DNA of 64,000 bases from Pantoea agglomerans (GTDB lineage: Bacteria > Pseudomonadota > Gammaproteobacteria > Enterobacterales > Enterobacteriaceae), in contig NZ_CP090207.1 in NCBI RefSeq assembly GCF_021397715.1, forward strand, positions 1,488,001 through 1,552,000, written 5' to 3'. Below the pieces are notes generated by a model. The model ran no database searches and was not told the DNA's origin. It saw only the letters and a program-made list of their open reading frames with translations. How positions within the stretch are numbered: the stretch's first letter is position 1; each line of letters begins with the position of its first letter. Position numbers and translations under genes: made by a program. This document shows, one piece after another, positions 49,324 to 63,264 of this stretch.

Positions 49324-51550
49324 AAGAATCCCGTTCCTGTTTTTTGCATTTATTGCTGGTTTATTTTCACTTATCACTAATAATCTTATACCATATTTTT
49401 CGCTTCCTACGCTTGGGCAGGCTTTTTGGGCTGTGGGCTTCGCACAGTCTATAGCAAATAGCTCTGTGTTTACTGCTCACGCTTCAAATTTTGGATTCCC
49501 TTACGGCGGCAATATTTCATTCGGCTTGTCTGCTGTATATCCTATGAGTATTCTTTTACGATTAGGATTTTCTCCTGCTAATAGTTATATTATTATTTTC
49601 ACTTTATTCATATTAATTTCTTTTGTGTCTGCTTACAAAATAAGTAGGCATTTTAAGGTTAACCAGTATACATCAGTTTTATTGTCACTGTTATGGGTCA
49701 TTACGCCTGTAGTCGTTCAGCATGCTAATTATTCCATGTTAACCCTGGGTATAGCATTGCTTCCTTTTTATTTTTTTAGTTTTATGAAGGCAATGACTTT
49801 TTGTGATGGCAATCAGTGCCTTAAATTTTATACTTTTTCGTTGTTTATTTGTACTGTTTCATCCGTCATTTCCATTTTTATGGATGGATACACATTCATT
49901 ATGCAGGCGGTTTTGAATTCATTTTATTTAATGTACTTTCTCTCCAAAGATAATAATCGAACGCTGAAGGTAATTGTTAAAGTAGTTTCGGTGCACGCTT
50001 TCGCTTGTATATTTTCTTATATTCTTTATGCTGCGTTTATAGGTAGGTCAGGCTATGAACCCCAGCAACTCTCTTTTTTCCGTTCCTGGGGCGTTGATAT
50101 TTCTTTTCTTGCTGCCCCATCGTCAGGTATTTCATGGCTTCTGGATAATCTGCATTGGTCCGTGTTTCGCACCGAGGGGCAGTATTATGGAGATAGTTCC
50201 GTATGGCGAACGACATTTTTATTGCCCATGTTGATCTTATCTCTTTGCCATTTCTCTAAGTCAAAAATTAGAAATAATAAAAGTATTGTAATTTTATTCT
50301 TATCTGTCTTTATATTTTCATTGTATTTCTCGTTGGGACCTTCCTTCAAGTTTATGCTATTGAAACCTACAGGCCAGCCTGATCTCTCACCCATAATACC
50401 TGATAATTATCCTTTATTACCCACTGGCACCGGTTGGATTTCAGAACACATACCCGGTTTTGACGTTATGAGAGCATCGTATCGTTGGATAGCATTATCC
50501 TTTTTCGCTATATGGTGCTTAGTTGTTCTGCTGTTATCGTCCCGTAAAAATAATTTTTTCTCAGCGCTTTTAGTGAGCTTTGCTATTTTATTTTATATTC
50601 CGCCTCTTGAGAATCATTTATCAGCAGGCAGGTATTATAATGAAGCATTTGAACGTGTTGATAATGAAGTGGTGAGAAATCTTAAGCCGTTAATCAATTC
50701 TGGTGATTTGGTTGCTTATGTCCCTTGGGGTAATGATTTTTTGGCTAATTACCTGTCTTCCGCCCTGAATGTTAAGAGCTTCAACTTAGGTGGGGATAAA
50801 AATGTCCAGCAATCTATGGTGTATTGGCCTCAGGATTTCCTTAAGCTGCGGGGTGAGTTAACAGGCTCCAGCCTGAAATATATTATAAGGCTGTTAAGCT
50901 TCGAAAATGTAAATGCAGTTATTATACCTAACTTTGACATGCTCTGGTCAGCCCATGTCTGGCCTTGTAAGATGCCAGACACACCAGTTGAAGCGCAAAT
51001 GATTTATCCTGACTTTACCTGTCCTGACGCCAAAAGGATGCAATTTTTGCCGCTAGTGAACGTATTAAAGCAAGAGGGATATTTAGATGTTATTCAAAAT
51101 GAATTATTCACAGTCATCCGTTTGAAGAAAAATGCTATTAATTATCCACTGTTATTCTCTGCTGATTCATTAGCTAAATATAGAGTGCTCGGTAAGGGAT
51201 GGTATGATCCAGAAGAAAACGGTATATGGTCATCGGCTCGTGCAGATCTTTTTTTGCCGTCTGTAAAAGGAAAAGTTAAGAGTGCGACTTTAAGATTGAA
51301 TTTTAATGTCTTTGATGCTTCGGAATCTCACCCCAGGAAAGTTATTTTCAGAGTGAAGTTATCTAATAAATCTTATGAGAAAAGCATTGTTTCGGTGGGT
51401 GGAAACGATCATGTTGATTTAACTGTCGATAATATAGAAGATGCATTTGTTACATTAGAAGTTATTGATGCTGTTTCGCCATCTATTTTTGGCAGTCGTG
51501 ATGAACGGGTTCTCGGGCTATTTTTAACCAGCATTAATAATTTATCTTAA
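49298..51550 (+). CDS. Large GT-C-like membrane protein with C-terminal beta domain
   Basis: About 750 residues. Residues 1 to about 440 hold roughly 11-13 hydrophobic helices with short loops, the profile of GT-C glycosyltransferases that use polyprenyl-phosphate sugars on the periplasmic side. Residues about 445-620 form a soluble part. The last 120 residues look like a beta-sandwich with the signature LGKGWYDPEENGIWSSARA (about 630), seen in other O-antigen-linked membrane enzymes. I do not recognise the exact family. The start is uncertain: GTG 49298 has AAAGG ten bases upstream; TTG 49292 is possible. It ends the O-antigen locus, and the context suggests it transfers the side sugar. Confidence 0.7.
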   Translation: MSDKQKEFKRIPFLFFAFIAGLFSLITNNLIPYFSLPTLGQAFWAVGFAQSIANSSVFTAHASNFGFPYGGNISFGLSAVYPMSILLRLGFSPANSYIIIFTLFILISFVSAYKISRHFKVNQYTSVLLSLLWVITPVVVQHANYSMLTLGIALLPFYFFSFMKAMTFCDGNQCLKFYTFSLFICTVSSVISIFMDGYTFIMQAVLNSFYLMYFLSKDNNRTLKVIVKVVSVHAFACIFSYILYAAFIGRSGYEPQQLSFFRSWGVDISFLAAPSSGISWLLDNLHWSVFRTEGQYYGDSSVWRTTFLLPMLILSLCHFSKSKIRNNKSIVILFLSVFIFSLYFSLGPSFKFMLLKPTGQPDLSPIIPDNYPLLPTGTGWISEHIPGFDVMRASYRWIALSFFAIWCLVVLLLSSRKNNFFSALLVSFAILFYIPPLENHLSAGRYYNEAFERVDNEVVRNLKPLINSGDLVAYVPWGNDFLANYLSSALNVKSFNLGGDKNVQQSMVYWPQDFLKLRGELTGSSLKYIIRLLSFENVNAVIIPNFDMLWSAHVWPCKMPDTPVEAQMIYPDFTCPDAKRMQFLPLVNVLKQEGYLDVIQNELFTVIRLKKNAINYPLLFSADSLAKYRVLGKGWYDPEENGIWSSARADLFLPSVKGKVKSATLRLNFNVFDASESHPRKVIFRVKLSNKSYEKSIVSVGGNDHVDLTVDNIEDAFVTLEVIDAVSPSIFGSRDERVLGLFLTSINNLS

Positions 51551-51612
51551 TAGTACCTGCATCTTTCCTATTTTATACAGTGCATTGTATAAAAATTGAG
51601 TCATCGCTTAAT

Positions 51613-51653
51613 AAAAAAGGCTGCCAGCTCACTTAGCTGGCAGCCTTTTTTTT
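51613..51653. terminator. Bidirectional terminator between the O-antigen locus and the AstE-like gene
   Basis: A 17-base perfect stem (AAAAAAGGCTGCCAGCT and its complement) with loop CACTT, A-tract on one side and eight T on the other. It serves both the rightward O-antigen operon and the convergent leftward gene ending at 51652. Confidence 0.95.
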
Positions 51654-52950
51654 ATCCCACCAGCAAATCCCCGCTCCGAATCTCACTCTCGCCCGCCAGC
51701 CGCACGACCAGCATACCCGCCGTTGCAAACCGTACCCAGTGTCTCGCATAGAGAATGCCGCCGTGTTCAGCCATTAATGGCGTGATCTGGTCGGTGACCG
51801 GATCAATAATCTCCGCTACCACTTCGCCAGCACGAATCCTGGCACCCAGTGATTTGCGATGCAGAATCAGACCGGAGACCGGAGAGTGAATATATTCGCA
51901 GGCGGCCAATGGCGTCGGTGGATGCTTCAGGGCAGGGGAGGTCGCGGCAGAACCTTCGCTGTAGCGCTCTTTAATCATACTCTGTTCATCCGCCGCTTCG
52001 ACCACGTCGGGCGCGCTCAGTCCGGTACCGCTTTCGCCAATCGCCACCACGTCTTCGCCTCCGGTGGTCACCGACACCAGCTCATCGCCACCAATCACCG
52101 GTGCCGCCACTTCAACCGAAACCGCCGGCTCGCTGTAACCGATGTAGCCGCTTTCCTGTAACGCGGAAATAATCGCATCCGCATCCTTTTCAGCCTGCTC
52201 AGGAGAGACGTCGCGTACGCCACGCAGTTCAAGGGTAACCGGCAGCAAGCCGCGCGGCATCGGGAAGTCTTTGCCAAAACGTTCTGCCAGCGTCAGCCAG
52301 GGTTCACAGCAGGCTTCATCAAACGGTTCGCCGCCTGAAATCTGCGCCAGCAGCTGTACCTCACTGCCTAACCAGCGCGCCAGCGGCTCGATATCCGGCC
52401 AGGCGTGCGGCGTAGTATAGAGATGCGGCACGGCTTCCCAGTCACAATGCAGATCAATCATCAGATCGGCCTGACTGGCCATGCGCATCAGGGTATAACG
52501 CTGCGCATCCAGTTCGGTTCTGGGCACTGTATCGCGGTAGTGACGATCGATCGCCTCACGGATCAGGGTTTTATTCTGCGCTTCGCTCTGGGTAAGACTG
52601 TCAGCCAGTCCGGCTGCCAGCGTCTCGCCCAGCGAGGGGAAGCGGCGATTAAAATCCTGTCCCGATAAGGTATGAAAACGACCCAGATGCGTTCCGTGCC
52701 AGTGCTGACCCAGCGCCAGCGGATTGGCGACCGGCACCAGGGTGAAAGCGGCTCTTAACTGGCCAGCTGACTCCAGCGTCTGTAGCCGTTGCTTTAAAAA
52801 CCATGCTACCGCCATGCCCGGCAACTCGTCGCCATGTAGCGCAGCCTGGATATAAACCTGACGCGAGTGGTTTTCAGCAAAATGGAAACTGATAATTTCA
52901 CGTTGGGTGCCTAAAGAGGCGCTTAACAGAGGATGATGTTGTTGATGCAT
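51652..52950 (-). CDS. Succinylglutamate desuccinylase/aspartoacylase-family metallohydrolase
   Basis: Zinc-dependent M14-type amidohydrolase of the AstE/AspA group, 432 residues. Metal ligands appear in ALHGDELPG (His-x2-Glu, about residue 38) and MIDLHCDWEA (His, about 166); the catalytic Glu is likely in VTLELRG (about 240). The last 80 residues (HSPVSGLILHRKSLGARIRAGE onward) form a lipoyl-like beta domain, usual in this subfamily. The substrate is an N-acyl amino acid or similar; which one is unknown. Its neighbour is an amino-acid-binding protein, so uptake and hydrolysis of the same compound is plausible but unproven. Confidence 0.82.
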   Translation of the reverse strand: MHQQHHPLLSASLGTQREIISFHFAENHSRQVYIQAALHGDELPGMAVAWFLKQRLQTLESAGQLRAAFTLVPVANPLALGQHWHGTHLGRFHTLSGQDFNRRFPSLGETLAAGLADSLTQSEAQNKTLIREAIDRHYRDTVPRTELDAQRYTLMRMASQADLMIDLHCDWEAVPHLYTTPHAWPDIEPLARWLGSEVQLLAQISGGEPFDEACCEPWLTLAERFGKDFPMPRGLLPVTLELRGVRDVSPEQAEKDADAIISALQESGYIGYSEPAVSVEVAAPVIGGDELVSVTTGGEDVVAIGESGTGLSAPDVVEAADEQSMIKERYSEGSAATSPALKHPPTPLAACEYIHSPVSGLILHRKSLGARIRAGEVVAEIIDPVTDQITPLMAEHGGILYARHWVRFATAGMLVVRLAGESEIRSGDLLVG

Positions 52951-53057
52951 ACCGTGTTAATGTCCTGTGGTCGGCGAAGGACGGCAGCGCGCCGTCCTGA
53001 AAAGGTTAGAGTATAGTGCCGGATCGCATTAAATGACGGAAAAGCCTGCCTGCGATG

Positions 53058-53855
53058 CTACTGCTGAACAGAGATATCGGTGGCGAAATAACGCTTCTGA
53101 ATCTGATCAAAGGTGCCATTCTTTTTGATCTCAGCAAAGGCATTATCCAGTGCCGTCTTCAGTTCCGTGTCACCTTTACGCAGGCCGATGGCGGTGCCGG
53201 GACCGATAATCGGGTCCTGAACGATCGGGCCTGCCAGTTCAAAATCTTTTCCCTGCGGCTGCTTCAGGAAGCCAATCGCCGCCTGTGCGGCATCGGTGAA
53301 CACCACATCGAGACGACCGGCAACTAAATCACTTTCGACCTGCGCCTGGTCACTATACGGCACCACGTTCACGCCATGCGGTTGCCATTTTGCCAGTGCA
53401 TAACGCTCCTGAACCGTGCCCTGCTGAACGCCTACCGTTTTGCCTTTCAGTGATTCCGCGGTCGGCAGCACGCCAGCGCCTTTGCGGGCAATCAGCTGGG
53501 TGTGAGTGTCGTAGAGCGGCACGGTGAAATCGATCTGCTTCAGCCGCTCTTCCGTAATGCCCATATCAGAGAGGATGGCATCGAACTTACGTGCTTTCAG
53601 TGCCGGGATCATGCCGTCAAACTGGCTTTCAACCCAGACGCATTTCGCCTGCATCTGGGTACACAGCGCATTGCCCAGATCGATATCGAAACCAACCAGT
53701 TTGCCCTGCGGCGTTTTCGATTCAAACGGTGGGTAGGTGGGATCAACAGCGAAGCGGACCTGGTCGATTTTTGCCTGCGCACCAAAGGCACTGCCGGCGA
53801 CGACAGCCATGATCAACGTCTGACGCAGACGGGTAGTAAAGCGGTTCATTGCCAT
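53058..53855 (-). CDS. Periplasmic amino-acid-binding protein of an ABC transporter
   Basis: A 265-residue solute-binding protein of the SBP_bac_3 family. The signal peptide MAMNRFTTRLRQTLIMAVVA ends near AQA-K. RFAVDPTYPPFESKTPQGKLVGFDIDLG is the family start region, followed by DGMIPALKARKFDAILSDM and GKTVGVQQGT. The pattern is that of basic-amino-acid (Lys/Arg/Orn/His) binders such as ArgT and HisJ. No permease or ATPase gene is adjacent, so it must work with a transporter encoded elsewhere. It lies upstream of the AstE-like gene on the same strand with about 107 bases between. Confidence 0.88.
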   Translation of the reverse strand: MAMNRFTTRLRQTLIMAVVAGSAFGAQAKIDQVRFAVDPTYPPFESKTPQGKLVGFDIDLGNALCTQMQAKCVWVESQFDGMIPALKARKFDAILSDMGITEERLKQIDFTVPLYDTHTQLIARKGAGVLPTAESLKGKTVGVQQGTVQERYALAKWQPHGVNVVPYSDQAQVESDLVAGRLDVVFTDAAQAAIGFLKQPQGKDFELAGPIVQDPIIGPGTAIGLRKGDTELKTALDNAFAEIKKNGTFDQIQKRYFATDISVQQ

Positions 53856-53920
53856 GTAATGGTCTTCTTTAGTCGTGATGAGGGTTCACGCAGAGTAACG
53901 TTGACCGCTAGTGATGGCAA

Positions 53921-54397
53921 TTACTGGATGATATTCACCACGTTAGCCCGGCACAGCGCCCGATAATCTTCCGTGTTGAGGATAACTGAGCGATCCAGCA
54001 GACCGGCGTTAAAAGCGATCTCCGGGTAGCGGTCAAACAACAGCGGATCAACAACCAGGTTTAAATCGGGATGAAAGCTAAATGGTGGAATCGCACCAAA
54101 CACGCAACCGGTCAGGGCGTCAGTTTCTGCCGGACTGGCGAGTGAGGCACGGCGTCCGCCGACTGCGGCGGCCACTTTGCTCAGGTCAGCCTGCTGATCG
54201 GCGGGCAACACCGCCAGTACATGCTGCTTAATGCCATTCCCTTTAACATGGCAGACCAGCGCTTTGGCGCCCTGACCGACGGCAGTGCCGCGGATCGCCG
54301 CCACCGCTTCGCACTTACCGGTCGCCTGATGTTCCATCAGTCGATAGCGTGCCTGGTGCTGGTCGAGCAGGGCGATCAATTTTTCATGGGTGGTCAT
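53921..54397 (-). CDS. yeaK: YeaK-type mischarged aminoacyl-tRNA deacylase
   Basis: A 158-residue protein of the YbaK/ProX aminoacyl-tRNA deacylase fold. GKCEAVAAIRGTAVGQGAKALVC, GRRASLASPAE and LTGCVFGAIPPFSFHP follow E. coli YeaK closely. The fold hydrolyses misacylated tRNA in trans as proofreading in the cytoplasm. The conserved Lys in GAKALVC is present. It is on the minus strand upstream of the amino-acid-binding protein, with 65 bases between, and has no functional link to it that I can see. Confidence 0.85.
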   Translation of the reverse strand: MTTHEKLIALLDQHQARYRLMEHQATGKCEAVAAIRGTAVGQGAKALVCHVKGNGIKQHVLAVLPADQQADLSKVAAAVGGRRASLASPAETDALTGCVFGAIPPFSFHPDLNLVVDPLLFDRYPEIAFNAGLLDRSVILNTEDYRALCRANVVNIIQ

Positions 54398-54716
54398 GGT
54401 TCTCTCCAGACGCAGTGAGTTGCTGGATCAGGGTTTGCAGCATAAGCGGCTGACGCGGTAATAGACCTGCCCTGAGACCGAACGGTTTAAAGGCACGATT
54501 CAGCGTAGTTAAGGTGGTGTGGTCTCAATGTCTGGACTGCTGGATTTTGATTAAAGCAGCATCCCGCCGGACACCGTTAATACACCACTGGAGAGTTAAC
54601 ATCATCGTGCCTGTTGAGCAATATTTTGCTCAAAAATAGCGCTAAGAGTTATTTTTGAGAAGGATACTGCTCAAAATCATCGCCTCAGCCTGATTTTGAG
54701 CAGCTTATTGCACATT
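54398..54716. other. Intergenic region with TTGAGCA inverted repeats
   Basis: About 320 bases between yeaK and the end of the his operon, without a gene. Its right half holds several copies of TTGAGCA or its complement: an 8-bp repeat TTGAGCAA/TTGCTCAA at 54614-54633 and a 13-bp perfect stem at 54667-54703. Confidence 0.6.
54667..54703 (-). terminator. Stem-loop at the 3' end of the his operon
   Basis: CTGCTCAAAATCA (54667-54679) and TGATTTTGAGCAG (54691-54703) are perfect 13-bp complements around an 11-base loop, beginning 14 bases after the hisIE stop. There is no T-run directly after it on the minus strand, so it may terminate weakly or protect the transcript end. Confidence 0.5.
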
Positions 54717-55321
54717 TTACTTATGGCGGGCGCGCAGGTTGTTGATCACCGCGCTGAAGTCGAGATCCTGATCCTGTAACAGCACCATCAGGTGATAGAC
54801 CAGATCTGACGCTTCATTAGTCAGTTCATCCCGATCGTTGACCGTAGCGGCCAGCGCAGTTTCAACGCCTTCTTCACCCACTTTCTGCGCGATGCGCTTG
54901 GTGCCGCTGGCGTAGAGCCGTGCGGTGTAAGAGCTTTCAGGGTCGGCTGTTTTGCGGGACGCCAGCAGCTCTTCCAACTGATAGAGGAAGGTCCACTCTG
55001 GCACGGCCGGCGAGAAGCAGCTGGTGGTGCCCAGATGGCAGGTCGGACCGATCGGGTTCGCCAGTATCAGCAGCGTATCGTTATCGCAGTCTGGCGTGAT
55101 GCTCACCACCTGCAGAAAGTGGCCGGAGGTCTCGCCTTTGGTCCACAACCGGTTTTTGGTGCGGGAGAAAAAGGTCACGTTGCCTTCGGCCAGGGTTTTT
55201 TCCAGCGCCGGCTGAGTCATGTAACCGTGCATCAGCACTTCGCCAGAGACGTTATGCTGCACGATCACCGGCATCATGCCCTGGGTTTTGTCCCAGTCAA
55301 GCTGGGTCAGTTGTTGTTCGG

Positions 55322-55328
<7 letters not shown>
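54717..55328 (-). CDS. hisI: Phosphoribosyl-AMP cyclohydrolase / phosphoribosyl-ATP pyrophosphatase
   Basis: Bifunctional HisIE, steps 2 and 3 of histidine synthesis: PR-ATP to PR-AMP, then ring opening. The cyclohydrolase domain (about 1-115) has the metal site [15 protein letters not shown] and [12 protein letters not shown]; the pyrophosphatase domain (about 118-203) has [10 protein letters not shown] and [13 protein letters not shown]. The 203 residues equal the E. coli enzyme. It overlaps hisF by seven bases and is the last gene of the operon. Confidence 0.98.
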
Positions 55329-60848
<5,520 letters not shown>

Positions 60849-60851
60849 GGC

Positions 60852-61751
60852 TTACTCCATCATCTTCTCAATCGGCAGCACCAGAATCGAACTGGCACCC
60901 AGCGCTTTCAGTTTTTCCATGGTTTCCCAGAACAGGGTTTCACTGCTTACCATATGCATCGCTACACGGCTGACATCACCGGCCAGCGGCAGCACCGTTG
61001 GGCGCTCTGCGCCAGGAAGCAGGCTGATCACTTCTTCCAGGCGTTCACTCGGTGCGTGCAGCATGATGTACTTCGATTCACGCGCTTTAATCACGCCCTG
61101 AATACGGGTCATCATTTTGTCGATCAGCTCCTGCTTCGCGGCAGGCATCTCGCCGTCACGCTGGATCAGCACCGCTTTTGAACGATAAATCACTTCAACT
61201 TCGCGCAGGCCATTGGCTTCCAGCGTGGCACCGGTCGACACCAGATCGCAGATGGCATCTGCCAGGCCGGCACGGGTGGCGACTTCAACGGACCCGTTCA
61301 GTAAACAGGTTTTGAAGCTGACGCCTTTTTTGTCGAGGTATTGTTTGAGCAGGTGCGGATAGGAGGTGGCAATACGGGATTTATCGAGGCATTCCGGGCC
61401 GGTGTACTCGGCATCTGTCGCCATCGCCAGCGACAGGCGGCAACCGCCGAAATCCAGGCGGCGCAGCGTGAAATAACGCGGGTCTTCACCCTGGGCACGG
61501 CGTGAGAGCAGCTCTTCTTCCAGCACGTTCTCACCGATGATGCCTAAATCGACCACACCATCCATTACCAGGCCAGGAATATCGTCATCACGCACCCGCA
61601 GGATGTCGATCGGCATGTTCTCCGCAAACGCAATCAGGCGCTGTTGCTGAAGATTGATTTTAACGCCACAGCGCGCCAGCAGTTCGCGTGAATCATCGCT
61701 TAAACGGCCGGATTTCTGCATAGCTATGCGTAAACGGGTGTTATCTAACAT
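60852..61751 (-). CDS. hisG: ATP phosphoribosyltransferase
   Basis: First and feedback-controlled enzyme of histidine synthesis, long (homohexameric) form of 299 residues. The N terminus [16 protein letters not shown] and the phosphate-binding [20 protein letters not shown] region (PRPP site, about 150-170) are clear; the C-terminal ACT-like regulatory domain (about 225-299) is complete. First structural gene after the his attenuator. Confidence 0.98.
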   Translation of the reverse strand: MLDNTRLRIAMQKSGRLSDDSRELLARCGVKINLQQQRLIAFAENMPIDILRVRDDDIPGLVMDGVVDLGIIGENVLEEELLSRRAQGEDPRYFTLRRLDFGGCRLSLAMATDAEYTGPECLDKSRIATSYPHLLKQYLDKKGVSFKTCLLNGSVEVATRAGLADAICDLVSTGATLEANGLREVEVIYRSKAVLIQRDGEMPAAKQELIDKMMTRIQGVIKARESKYIMLHAPSERLEEVISLLPGAERPTVLPLAGDVSRVAMHMVSSETLFWETMEKLKALGASSILVLPIEKMME

Positions 61752-61950
61752 GGTTCCTGTCCTCTTTAAGCCTATTCCAGTAGGCGTATATTGTTGCAGT
61801 CAGTCTGGTCACGGACAGTGCGCAACAACCGGAACGTACCCGCAGTACGTAAGGATTGTCAGCACTGCTCAGGGCCAGAGTGGCAAATAAAATAGCCTGA
61901 TGGGATAGGCTACTGTTCCTGTCCTGATTGCTGGGTTTGCGTCAGCCCAT

Positions 61951-61982
61951 AAAAAAACCCCCGGAAGACGATCTTCCGGGGG
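61951..61982 (-). terminator. his attenuator terminator
   Basis: On the minus strand, CCCCCGGAAGA pairs with TCTTCCGGGGG around TCG, followed by seven T. It lies between the his leader peptide and hisG. When histidyl-tRNA is plentiful this stem forms and stops transcription; ribosome stalling in the His codons favours an antiterminator. Confidence 0.95.
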
Positions 61983-62044
61983 TTCTCTTGCGTTCGCACC
62001 ACTGGAAGATCTTGAAAGTCTTCCAGCACACATCGCCTGAAAGA

Positions 62045-62092
62045 CTAGTCAGGATGATGGTGGTGGTGATGGTTGAACTGAACGCGTGTCAT
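62045..62092 (-). CDS. hisL: his operon leader peptide
   Basis: A 15-residue leader peptide, MTRVQFNHHHHHHPD, with six consecutive His codons followed by Pro-Asp and TAG. It acts as the sensor of histidyl-tRNA charging for transcription attenuation. It starts about 340 bases before hisG, and the terminator hairpin lies about 60 bases downstream of its stop. It is close to the E. coli leader. Confidence 0.97.
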   Translation of the reverse strand: MTRVQFNHHHHHHPD

Positions 62093-62132
62093 AATAATCT
62101 CGTCGATGAATGAGTATTCATTTGTGAGGTTT

Positions 62133-62161
62133 AACCTAGCGAAGATGGCTGCGATTGGCAA
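62133..62161 (-). promoter_or_regulatory. his operon promoter
   Basis: On the minus strand TTGCCA (62161-62156) and TAGGTT (62138-62133) are separated by 17 bases, about 40 bases before the leader ATG. The TAGGTTAAA context is the same as the -10 region I recall for the E. coli his promoter. Confidence 0.75.
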
Positions 62162-62271
62162 CCCTTTTTTAACCAGTCGGTTCGGAAAGCGCTGAAACCG
62201 GTTGTTCTGGTTTGCATTCCGGGGGCAAACTAGGTTGAAGTCAGGGTTGATGTTTCACGCCAGGAGTCAAA

Positions 62272-63099
62272 ATGAAGAAGGTCGCAATTGTGGGACTGGG
62301 TTGGTTAGGTATGCCGCTGGCTACGGCGTTAACCGCACGAGGCTGGCAGGTCACCGGCAGCAAAACCACGCCGGACGGGGTGGACGCGGCGCGCCGCTGC
62401 GGCATCGAAGCCTTTCAACTGGCGCTGACGCCGGATCTGGTGTGTGATGCCGCCGACGTCGAGCCGCTGTTCAACGTCGATGCGCTGGTGGTCACGTTAC
62501 CCGCCAGCCGTACCGCAGAAGGGGGCGAAGCCTATCTGCAGGCGGTGCAGAACGTGGTGGATAGCGCGCTGGTCTATAACGTGCCGCGCATCATCTTTAC
62601 CAGCTCGACTTCGGTCTATGGCAGCGACTCCGGCATCAAACGCGAAACCAGCCCGCTGATACCCGAAACCGTCGCCGGCAAAACGCTGGTGAAACTGGAA
62701 AACTGGCTGCACGATCTGCCGGGCACCAGCGTCGATATTGTTCGTCTCGCCGGGCTGGTGGGGCCGAAGCGCCATCCGGGTCGGTTTCTGGCCGGTAAGC
62801 AGGATGTAGCGAACGGCTCGCAGGGTGTTAACCTGGTACACCTGGATGATGTAGTAGAAGCGATTACGCTGCTGCTGCAGACGCCAAAAGGAGGACGAGT
62901 CTATAACCTGTGCGCCGCAAAACATCCGTCGCGCGACACCTTTTATCCGGCGGTCTCGCGACAGCTGGGTCTGCAGCCGCCACACTTCGCGCCGCAAACC
63001 GGCAACGAAAGTGGCAAGCTGATTGACGGCTCACGCATCTGCACCGAGCTGGGCTTTGAGTATCGCTACGATGATCCGGTGAAGATGCCGCTGGAGTAA
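62272..63099 (+). CDS. yeeZ: NAD-dependent epimerase/dehydratase-like protein YeeZ
   Basis: SDR-like protein of 275 residues closely resembling E. coli YeeZ. KKVAIVGLGWLGMPLA is the Rossmann start, followed by FTSSTSVYG (about 112), the DIVRLAGLVGPKRHPGRF segment and GVNLVHLDDV. The exact reaction is not established for this family. It sits divergent to the his operon, as in E. coli. Confidence 0.93.
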   Translation: MKKVAIVGLGWLGMPLATALTARGWQVTGSKTTPDGVDAARRCGIEAFQLALTPDLVCDAADVEPLFNVDALVVTLPASRTAEGGEAYLQAVQNVVDSALVYNVPRIIFTSSTSVYGSDSGIKRETSPLIPETVAGKTLVKLENWLHDLPGTSVDIVRLAGLVGPKRHPGRFLAGKQDVANGSQGVNLVHLDDVVEAITLLLQTPKGGRVYNLCAAKHPSRDTFYPAVSRQLGLQPPHFAPQTGNESGKLIDGSRICTELGFEYRYDDPVKMPLE

Positions 63100-63110
63100 A
63101 GCGGGTGCTG

Positions 63111-63138
63111 CTGTTCCGGTGGCGCGCCACCGGAACAG
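63111..63138 (+). terminator. Perfect 28-base palindrome after yeeZ
   Basis: CTGTTCCGGTGGCG is followed directly by its exact complement, starting 11 bases after the yeeZ stop. It can fold as a strong hairpin at the 3' end of the yeeZ transcript. No T-run follows, so termination may need Rho or this may be a stability element. Confidence 0.45.
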
Positions 63139-63264
63139 GAATCAAAGCAGACAGAAATCGGGCGCAAATAGTTACAACATACTAAAAGCCTGAAGAAACG
63201 GCCAGAGCCTGCCCCGGCAACACGTTTCAGCGAAGTACGACAGGCAGGGGATGCTGCTACCTCA

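Noticed and set aside
52978..52998. AGGACGGC/GCCGTCCT hairpin after the amino-acid-binding protein gene
   Set aside because: A good stem but no T-run on either strand; not enough for a terminator call, and no other role is evident.
62051..62076. Short GGT/GAT-rich tandem tract that looks like a microsatellite
   Set aside because: It is the complement of the six His codons in the his leader peptide.
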